From: Bacilli bacterium | GTDB lineage: Bacteria > Bacillota_I > Bacilli_A > RF39 > UBA660 | Direction of reading: 5' to 3' | DNA length: 48,482 bases | Assembly: GCA_017512495.1 (NCBI GenBank) | Contig: JAFWGF010000032.1 | Location: 1 to 48,482 of the forward strand | In this document: in pieces, positions 42,264-48,482 of the stretch | Layout of the letters: every line of letters begins with the position of its first letter | Numbering within the stretch: the stretch's first letter is position 1 | Translations under genes and position numbers: made by a program | Notes under the pieces: model-generated | What the model saw: only the letters and a program-made list of their open reading frames with translations | Told to the model about the DNA's origin: nothing | Database searches by the model: none

Positions 42264-44139
42264 TTGATAAGCAATCACAGATTAATTTGCTAATTTCAGT
42301 AGGATTATCAATAGGAAGACCAGCTATTATTCTAGCTTCACTATATAATATCTTAGTGTATTTCAAAAATTCTTCCTTATCTTCTTTATATAATTCTTTT
42401 AATTTATCACTAATTGGATGCTTTTCATTGATTTCTAAAACAGTTTCTGCTTTTATACCTAAGTCATTTGGCATAGCATCGAATACTTTTTGCATTTCAA
42501 TTGAAACATCACCTTTAGTAGTTAGACAAACTGGATGAGTCTTTAATTTATTACTAAAGCGTACATCTCCTACTTCAGTTAATTCTTCTTTCATTGCTTT
42601 AAGTAAATCACTATTATCTTTATTAACTTGTTTTAGAGCTTCTTTTTCTTCATCACTTTCTAAATCCAAATCTCCATTACTTACATTAATAAAAGTCTTA
42701 CCCTCATAATCTTGAAGTGCAGTAATGCAGAATTCATCTACATATTCAGTTAAATATAAAATATCATAATCTTTATCCAATACTTGTTCTACTTGAGGCA
42801 TTGATTTAATCTTCTCAATTGAAGAACCTGAAGCATAATATATGTTTGCTTGATCTTCTGGCATCTTAGATACATATTCAGCCATTGTGATTAATTTATC
42901 TTCTTTTGCACTATGAAACATTATTAAATCTTTTAGTTTATCTTTATCTTGAGCAAAGTTATTATAAACTCCATATTTTAATTGAACTCCAAATGTTTTA
43001 AAGAAAGAAATATAATCTTCTCTATTATCATTTAACATTTTTTCTAATTCTTTACGAATTTTATTTTCAATATTCTTAGCTATTAATTTTAAACTTTGAG
43101 ATTCTTGTAGTAATTCACGAGAAATATTTAAATTTAAATCTTCACTATCTACTACACCTTTTACAAAACTAAAATAATCTGGTAATAAATCAGCACATTT
43201 TTCCATAATCATTACACCATTAGAATAAAGAGCTAATCCTTTTTCATAATCCTGTGTATAGTAATCATATGGAGCATGACTAGGTATAAATAATAAAGCT
43301 TTATAAGATGTCATTCCTTCTACTGATGTAGCAATTACTTTTAATGGTTTATCATAATCACTAAACTTATCCATATAGAAGTTTTCATAGTCTTCATCAC
43401 TTACTTCACTTTTATTCTTTTTCCATAGAGGAACCATACTATTAATAGTTTCTATTTCTTTATGATCTTCATATTTTTTCTTTTCTTCATCTACTAATTC
43501 ATGATGAGTAATTTCCATTTTAATTGGAAAACTAATATAATCAGAATATTTCTTGATTAAGTTTTTCAATTCATATTCATCTAAATATTTTGAATAATCA
43601 AACTCATCAGTATCTTCTTTAATACTTAAAATTATTTCAGTACCAACATCTTCTTTTTTACATTTTTTGATAGTATAACCATCTACTCCTTCACTTTCCC
43701 AAGAGTATGATTCTTCACTATCAACACTATGTGATTTTACAGTAATCTTATCACTAACCATAAACGATGAATAGAAACCTACTCCAAATTGTCCAATAAT
43801 ATTAGCTTTTTCTTCTTTAGACATTTCTTCTTTAAAAGCTAATGTTCCACTTTTTGCAATTGTTCCTAAATTTTCTTCTAATTCTTCTTTAGTCATACCA
43901 CAACCATTATCTTTAATAGTTAGAGTACGCTTATTTTTATTAAATTCTATTTCAATAGCTAAGTCATCTTTCTTTACCTTGATTTTCTTATCAGTTAAAC
44001 TACGATAATATAGCTTATCTAATGCATCACTAGCATTACTAATTAATTCTCTTAAAAATATATCTTTATTTGTATAAATACTATTAATCATTAAATCTAA
44101 TAATCTTTTTGATTCTGATTTAAACTCTTGTTTTGCCAT
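42259..44139 (-). CDS. htpG: HtpG, Hsp90-family chaperone
   Basis: 626 residues. Hsp90 N-terminal ATP-binding motifs are present: FLRELISNASDALDKL (about 25-40), DNGCGM (about 78) and GQFGVGFYSSF (about 117), followed by the middle domain with the conserved arginine in NLNISRELLQE (about 330) and the C-terminal dimerisation domain. Cytoplasmic ATP-driven chaperone. The ATG at 44139 is preceded by GGAGATG; an ATG-like start three codons earlier is disfavoured. A CIRCE-like operator overlaps its promoter, so HrcA control is predicted, unlike Bacillus, where htpG is not a CIRCE gene. Confidence 0.97.
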   Translation of the reverse strand: MAKQEFKSESKRLLDLMINSIYTNKDIFLRELISNASDALDKLYYRSLTDKKIKVKKDDLAIEIEFNKNKRTLTIKDNGCGMTKEELEENLGTIAKSGTLAFKEEMSKEEKANIIGQFGVGFYSSFMVSDKITVKSHSVDSEESYSWESEGVDGYTIKKCKKEDVGTEIILSIKEDTDEFDYSKYLDEYELKNLIKKYSDYISFPIKMEITHHELVDEEKKKYEDHKEIETINSMVPLWKKNKSEVSDEDYENFYMDKFSDYDKPLKVIATSVEGMTSYKALLFIPSHAPYDYYTQDYEKGLALYSNGVMIMEKCADLLPDYFSFVKGVVDSEDLNLNISRELLQESQSLKLIAKNIENKIRKELEKMLNDNREDYISFFKTFGVQLKYGVYNNFAQDKDKLKDLIMFHSAKEDKLITMAEYVSKMPEDQANIYYASGSSIEKIKSMPQVEQVLDKDYDILYLTEYVDEFCITALQDYEGKTFINVSNGDLDLESDEEKEALKQVNKDNSDLLKAMKEELTEVGDVRFSNKLKTHPVCLTTKGDVSIEMQKVFDAMPNDLGIKAETVLEINEKHPISDKLKELYKEDKEEFLKYTKILYSEARIIAGLPIDNPTEISKLICDCLSK

Positions 44140-44160
44140 TAAAATCATCTCCTAGAATTA

Positions 44161-44189
44161 GTTATAGCACTCTTTTTAGCAGTTGTCAA
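44161..44189 (-). promoter_or_regulatory. htpG promoter
   Basis: TTGACA (44189-44184), 17-bp spacer, TATAAC (44166-44161) on the minus strand, 22 bp before the htpG start. The -35 lies within the CIRCE-like operator. Confidence 0.75.
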
Positions 44190-44202
44190 CTGCGAGTGCT
44201 AA
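44176..44202 (-). promoter_or_regulatory. CIRCE-like HrcA operator of htpG
   Basis: On the minus strand TTAGCACTC (9 of 9), a 9-nt spacer and AACTGCTAA (7 of 9 to GAGTGCTAA). Three bases further a perfect core GAGTGCTA follows at the -10 (44172-44165), giving a second possible arm. Confidence 0.8.
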
Positions 44203-44230
44203 AAATTAATAAAAAGAAAAGGATTTTTTC

Positions 44231-45013
44231 TTAAATCCTTCTTGTTTCTTTAACCATTTCTAAATCATAAATATAGTCATCACATTTATTTTTCCATAAT
44301 AGTTTTTTTACTATTCTATTCGCATTAAAAATAACTTTGGCTATATCAGATTTACTTAAATTAAATTTATCTGCAGTCTCATTTATACTATGATTACCTT
44401 CGTCATCTAATCCATAATAGTATTTATATATTTCTACTTCTAATGGTTCAAATACAGAAGATAAATAATCTAGTACTAGTTTTCTAAGTTCTTGACGATA
44501 TATATTAACATATTGATCTTCTTGATAATCTTCTTGTCCTACAAAAGAAGCATTCATATCAGTACCAACTACTTCATTTAATTCTTCATAGTCAGCAATG
44601 TTACTACATCTTTCAACAAAGAAAGCATTTTCTTCTATTCTTTCTGGACAAGTTCCTGCCTCTTTAGCTAATTCTAAATTAGTTGGTTCTCTACCTAATT
44701 CTTCCAACAAACTTCGTCTTACTCTTTGAATTATATTGTAAAATCTACGTTCACGAGAAAATCTACTTTTATCAACAGTAGCAGGTATAAAGACAGGTTC
44801 AAGTTTTTCATCTTTTACTTTTTTTTCTTCTTTTACTATCTTTCTTAATTCAATATTTTTCTCTACTAATATTTCAATAATTTCTTTTCTATTTTCATCA
44901 GTAAAATATAAAGCATTAAATTCATCAAAATCAATATATGAATTATTATCTTTATCCTTCTTAATTAATTTAGAAATTATTTTTTTGAATTCTTTTCTTT
45001 CTATATCAACCAT
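44231..45013 (-). CDS. Sigma-70-like protein lacking region 2
   Basis: 260 residues that align by eye with primary sigma factor but with a gap. Residues ~22-60 resemble region 1.1; ~85-130 are region 3 (VRRSLLEELGREPTNLELAKEAG); ~180-245 are region 4, with FEPLEVEIYKYYYGLDDEG and a helix-turn-helix in INETADKFNLSKSDIAKVI. Region 2, which binds the -10 element and the polymerase clamp, is absent. It may modulate RNA polymerase or act as a repressor at -35 elements; it cannot be a normal sigma. GAGGGGG ribosome site. It is upstream of htpG on the same strand. Confidence 0.75.
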   Translation of the reverse strand: MVDIERKEFKKIISKLIKKDKDNNSYIDFDEFNALYFTDENRKEIIEILVEKNIELRKIVKEEKKVKDEKLEPVFIPATVDKSRFSRERRFYNIIQRVRRSLLEELGREPTNLELAKEAGTCPERIEENAFFVERCSNIADYEELNEVVGTDMNASFVGQEDYQEDQYVNIYRQELRKLVLDYLSSVFEPLEVEIYKYYYGLDDEGNHSINETADKFNLSKSDIAKVIFNANRIVKKLLWKNKCDDYIYDLEMVKETRRI

Positions 45014-45067
45014 ACAGTTTCCCCCTCACAATGCGCATATTATACCACAATTCTTTCAAAAATTCAA

Positions 45068-45898
45068 TTATTCGTTCATACTAGAAGCAATTTTTCTCTT
45101 TAATGCTTTAGTTTTACAATCAAATTTTTCAAGATTATTTTTATTACTTCTCATTAATTCTTTTGTTCTATATTTAATATCATCATGATATTCGATTGAA
45201 CTAATAGGGTTCATTTTAGAATATTCTTCAAACTTCTTAATATTTTCTTTAATTGTATCTAAATCAATTTCTCCTAAGATTATTCCATAATATGGTTTAT
45301 ATAACAACTTATCTCTATTAAATATAGATATTGATTCCATAACAAACGGTTTTGTAAAATGGTAAAGAAAACAATAATTATGTAAATCAATCGCATATTT
45401 ATTATCTTTATAGTCAACTAAATTAACAATATGATTAGCACCTCTATTAGTTCCTTTTCCTATTCCTTGGAAACAATAAAATGGTTGGATAGATAGTTGT
45501 AATTTATTAAAAACATCTCTATGAAAATCACTAATATTACGACAACATCCTTCACCTAATACTACATTAATACCTAGTTTTCCTATTATTTCTTGATTAC
45601 TTACTTTATGTTTAAAAGTTCGATCATTTGATAAGTATCCACAATCTAATAAATAGCTTAAAGCTATTGAGTATTCTAATGAATTATTTAAATCATATTT
45701 CAACAATTCATCTACTACTTCATTTAAAAACAAATCATAATCAATAATTGTCTCACGATACTTTTCTTTATCTACTAGTTCTTCTTCTAAATGTATTTTT
45801 TGCAATTCATATATTTCTTCTAAAGCTTCAATATCACCATTTAAATATCTTTGTTCATTAAATATACTTTTCATCATATCATCCCTGATTGGTGACAT
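45068..45898 (-). CDS. Papain/transglutaminase-fold-like protein of unknown role
   Basis: 276 residues, soluble, no signal peptide. A Cys-His-Asp order like a transglutaminase or cysteine peptidase is visible: Cys118 or Cys119 in GEGCCRNISDFH, His156 in GANHIVNLV and Asp171 in YAIDLHNY. Helical regions flank the core. Not assigned to a family. The ATG at 45898, with GGAG seven bases upstream, is used instead of a TTG four codons earlier. It precedes the sigma-like gene by 54 bp and follows the MscS-like gene's terminator, so it may start its own transcript. Catalytic function is inference. Confidence 0.72.
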   Translation of the reverse strand: MSPIRDDMMKSIFNEQRYLNGDIEALEEIYELQKIHLEEELVDKEKYRETIIDYDLFLNEVVDELLKYDLNNSLEYSIALSYLLDCGYLSNDRTFKHKVSNQEIIGKLGINVVLGEGCCRNISDFHRDVFNKLQLSIQPFYCFQGIGKGTNRGANHIVNLVDYKDNKYAIDLHNYCFLYHFTKPFVMESISIFNRDKLLYKPYYGIILGEIDLDTIKENIKKFEEYSKMNPISSIEYHDDIKYRTKELMRSNKNNLEKFDCKTKALKRKIASSMNE

Positions 45899-45924
45899 AT
45901 TATACTCCAAAAATGCATAATAGT

Positions 45925-45949
45925 CAAAAAAACTGGGTTATGCCCCAGT
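45925..45949 (-). terminator. Terminator after the MscS-like gene
   Basis: ACTGGG / CCCAGT stem with 6-nt loop (45932-45949), then seven T on the minus strand; overlaps the stop. Confidence 0.85.
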
Positions 45950-46813
45950 ATATAAATTAATCTTTTCATCTTTATAAGCCAAATATATTTTATTCCAGAT
46001 AACACTTTCTACATATCTAGCTTTTTTAGGATGAATTAAATATCTAACTGTTAATTCAATATGATTATCAACTATTCTAGTATATATCATAGGATCAAAC
46101 TTATTAAAATAAACTCTATTAGTAGTATTAACCTCATTTATTTGATTCTTCATCTTACGAGGAATACTTTTAATATCATCTAAATTATTTACTATTCTAT
46201 ATATTTCTTGTTTATTTTTTGCTAAATCACTATCAAGATCTATTTTAACAACTAGTTCATCCCAAATATACTTAAATCCCTTATTAATATTTTTAACAGG
46301 AGTTGTAAAGATAATTGAATTAGGAAAAGTTACTACTACACCAGTAGATTGTCCATTTTCTTCTTTTGTAGATACTTCCAATATTTCAAATGATAATATT
46401 GATGTCTTCATAACATCACCTTTTATGTCATTTACTTGAATTCTATCTTCTACTTTAAATGGTTTTTTTGTCTTTATATAGATTCCACAAAAGAAATTAA
46501 CAATAACCTCTCTTAAAGCAATTGTCATAGCTGCAGATACTACTGAAATTAATGTCATCATATTTTTGATATATTCAGCAAAAATTAATAATAAGCAGAA
46601 AACTTCAATCATATTAGTAATTACCATTAATGATTGATTAACTACATATTCTCCTCTACCTGTCATTTTTCTTTTAATACACCAAGTGATGACCATTTTA
46701 ACTATGGCGAAAAATATTAAAGTAATAATAGTTAATAAAACAACTGAAATAATACTATAGTTTATTGTTGTTATCTCACTTAAGTGCTTACAAAAATTAT
46801 CAAATATTTCCAT
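45938..46813 (-). CDS. MscS-family small-conductance mechanosensitive channel
   Basis: 291 residues. Three membrane segments (about 15-40, 60-85 and 90-115); the pore-lining third helix carries the Ala/Gly-patterned VSAAMTIALREVIVNFFCGIYI, followed by the beta domain with FKVEDRIQV and FPNSIIFTTPVKN. MscS channels open under membrane tension and release solutes in osmotic downshock. The ATG at 46813 is chosen for the GGGGTGA site ahead of it; the longer open frame from 46867 lacks one. Single gene flanked by terminators. Confidence 0.9.
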   Translation of the reverse strand: MEIFDNFCKHLSEITTINYSIISVVLLTIITLIFFAIVKMVITWCIKRKMTGRGEYVVNQSLMVITNMIEVFCLLLIFAEYIKNMMTLISVVSAAMTIALREVIVNFFCGIYIKTKKPFKVEDRIQVNDIKGDVMKTSILSFEILEVSTKEENGQSTGVVVTFPNSIIFTTPVKNINKGFKYIWDELVVKIDLDSDLAKNKQEIYRIVNNLDDIKSIPRKMKNQINEVNTTNRVYFNKFDPMIYTRIVDNHIELTVRYLIHPKKARYVESVIWNKIYLAYKDEKINLYTGA

Positions 46814-46907
46814 TTTTATCACCCCAATAAACCAGTATTTTAACACTTTTATACTATTTATAAACACCTAAAAGTATATTTTTTTACTAACTTGACACTT
46901 TGTTGAC

Positions 46908-46937
46908 AAAAAAAGTAAATACTATTTAGTATTTACT
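46908..46937 (-). terminator. Terminator after the edge coiled-coil gene
   Basis: AGTAAATACT / AGTATTTACT, perfect 10-bp stem with 4-nt loop, then seven T on the minus strand. Confidence 0.85.
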
Positions 46938-48150
46938 CTTTCTTTTTCATGATTATTCATTATATTCGTATATCTTTCAAAGAATTCATCATCTTTACTT
47001 TTACATTTTTTAGATAAATGCTTTTTCATACCAATGAATTCTTTTTCATTGACATTCATGTCTTCAATTGGCGTAGTTTCCATAGCTAAAACCATTTCTA
47101 CTAACATTGTTTTCAATGAAGGATTACCGTCTTCTTTAGCAAAATTAACTAACAACCTAGCTGTTTCCATATCAGTATTTGTTATAGTTAAAGCAACAGG
47201 ATCCGCAGTATTCATTAAATACATTTCTTCAAAGACAAAACTTCTATGTACATATTGATATACTCTATCATGTAATTCTTTTATTTCAATAAAATAAGCA
47301 ATCAAATCATCTTCACTTTTTACATCTTGTAGATAGAAATCTAATGGAGTATTACTTCTATTTAAGGCTAGTTTTAAATTTGTATTTAAACCTAACAATA
47401 AATTAGATAATCCAGAAGATAATAATTCTTTATTACATTCTTGCAATCTTTCTTTTTTCTTTTTTAATTCTTCAATTGATTCAATACCAATTTTACTTGT
47501 TAATTCAGCACATAATTGATTATATTCAATAAGTTTTTTAATATTTTCTCTTAAAGTATGTCTATAAGATATAATATCTTCACATAATTCAACTATCTTT
47601 AAATTCTTTTTCTTTTCTCTATCAATATTAATACATTTTTTTAAGTCAATATAGAACTTTTGATTTTCTAAAGTATCATATATATTTTTAGTATCATTAT
47701 CATCTTTAATAGTCAATAATCTTTCAAATAATAAAGTTGCTGGGTTGCCAGTTAAAGATTCTTTTAATTCATATAATAACTCTTCATATTTATCTTCATA
47801 TGGTATAATTTGCACATTACAATAATCTTCTATTTCATTTCTTAGTTTAATTAATTCTTCTAATCTGTTTTTTATTTCACGATATTCATTTATATAGATA
47901 ACTTTGTGATCACCATCAATTAGATTATCAAGATAAATTCTATATCCTGCGATAGATTGATTAACAATATCTAATATTTTTGCAGTATCACTCTTTGCAA
48001 TAGTATATTTACTAAGTTTATTTAATTTATCTACTTCTAATAAAGTTAGAACTTGTTCAATTAAAGTTTTATCAGTATCTTTTTTTCATCAGATTTATAA
48101 ATATCTTTAAGTTTGATTTTTAATTCTAAGTATTTATTTTGCTTGTCCAT
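46922..48150 (-). CDS. Coiled-coil protein of unknown function with -1 frameshift near the start
   Basis: One gene of about 409 residues in two frames. Frame 0 starts with ATG at 48150 and runs MDKQNKYLELKIKLKDIYKS to a stop about 30 codons on. The rest is in the -1 frame and is open without a break from the frameshift to 46922. The shift falls in GAAAAAAAG (48087-48079), where codons GAA AAA AAG form the heptamer A AAA AAG, correctly phased for -1 slippage as in dnaX; an eighth A would also restore a single frame (D-E-K-K-D-T). The protein is helical and charged with a region of coiled coil about residues 110-270. Not recognised. It starts inside the end of the neighbouring gene (17-bp overlap). 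Confidence 0.65.
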
Positions 48151-48482
48151 TATTCTCAACCTTTTCTGTCTGTTTTTTTAAATTTGCCGTTTTATATTCT
48201 TTAACAATTAATCCCAAATGTGTTTTTATATCAGTTTTCATTTCAGGAAAATACTGAAAATCGATAATAGTTTGAGAAGCTATATCCATAATTTCATCTA
48301 AATCTGCATTAGCTAATTCATCTAAATTGTTAATACTAAACTCTTCTAGTAATCTTCCTTCAAATGGAGTTACACGATATGGAAGATATCTTTGATCCCA
48401 TTTTTTCATTTCTTTTTCTTCATATGTAGGCCATTCCTTTTCAATTCCTAATGACTTTTCCAATTGCATACGATTCAAATGA
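48134..48482 (-). CDS. Partial protein of unknown function at window edge
   Basis: The visible 114-116 residues are soluble and mixed charge, with the central helical segment NLDELANADLDEIMDIASQTIIDF. The frame stays open to the end of the window; a TTG at 48478 or an ATG near 48469 could be starts, but no clear ribosome site is visible, so the gene probably continues outside. It overlaps the frameshifted coiled-coil gene by 17 bp, indicating an operon. Not recognised. Confidence 0.6.
   Translation of the reverse strand, partial: HLNRMQLEKSLGIEKEWPTYEEKEMKKWDQRYLPYRVTPFEGRLLEEFSINNLDELANADLDEIMDIASQTIIDFQYFPEMKTDIKTHLGLIVKEYKTANLKKQTEKVENNGQAK

Noticed and set aside
1-48482. Mycoplasma genetic code (UGA as Trp)
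   Set aside because: TGG is used for Trp in many conserved positions and TGA ends the gene at 37581.

Overview
The window is very AT-rich DNA from a low-GC Firmicutes (Bacillota) chromosome, most likely a spore-forming member of the Bacilli or a Mollicutes-related gut lineage (RF39- or Erysipelotrichia-like). The reasons are gene order shared with Bacillus (radC-mreC-mreD-spoIVFA-spoIVFB; gerE-gerM; sepF-divIVA-ileS), sporulation genes (SpoIIIAH, GerE, GerM-like, CotY/CotZ-like), T-box leaders and CIRCE-type control. UGG is used for Trp and TGA is a genuine stop (gene ending at 37581), so the code is standard and not the mycoplasma code. Nearly everything reads on the minus strand; only the CotY/Z-like gene and the RodA-like gene are on plus.

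Layout. 1-3.9 kb: tRNA-Ala and the shape/sporulation block. 3.9-5.3 kb: an acetyltransferase with two small helical proteins. 5.3-8.9 kb: valS behind an HD-domain gene, under a T-box leader. 8.9-17.4 kb: a toxin-like module with a 2300-residue protein (ADP-ribosyltransferase-like, transglutaminase-like and two zincin-like domains), two small proteins transcribed before it and an 84-residue protein after it. 17.5-19.5 kb: spore-coat gene and RodA/FtsW-family gene. 19.5-26.3 kb: the type VII secretion (T7SS) core with an EssC-like ATPase, a YukD-like protein, a WXG100-like protein and three small helical proteins. 26.3-27.1 kb: about 800 bp without a convincing gene but with a consensus promoter, a terminator and structured repeats, a candidate large noncoding RNA. 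27.1-31.1 kb: glycolipid glycosyltransferase, PrsW-type protease, tRNA-Arg, GerM, GerE, SpoIIIAH and a frameshifted zinc-ribbon gene. 31.1-37.5 kb: YnbB-like PLP enzyme, FabG-like reductase, and ileS behind an Na+/Ca2+ exchanger under a second T-box. 37.6-42.2 kb: a surface protein with a compositionally deviant 3' end, DivIVA, SepF and a HerA-like ATPase. 42.2-48.5 kb: HtpG with a CIRCE-like operator, a sigma-like protein lacking region 2, a papain/transglutaminase-fold protein, an MscS channel, and two proteins of unknown function at the edge.

How it fits together. The EssC/YukD/WXG proteins form the recognisable core of a T7SS, and the 2300-residue multi-enzyme protein 6 kb away is the obvious candidate effector, with small helical proteins as likely partners. 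The sporulation genes show that this T7SS belongs to an endospore-former. The most unusual items are the four-enzyme effector, the candidate large RNA with covarying repeat hairpins, the surface protein whose last ~85 codons differ sharply in composition, the region-2-less sigma-like protein, and a frameshift at a perfect A AAA AAG heptamer.
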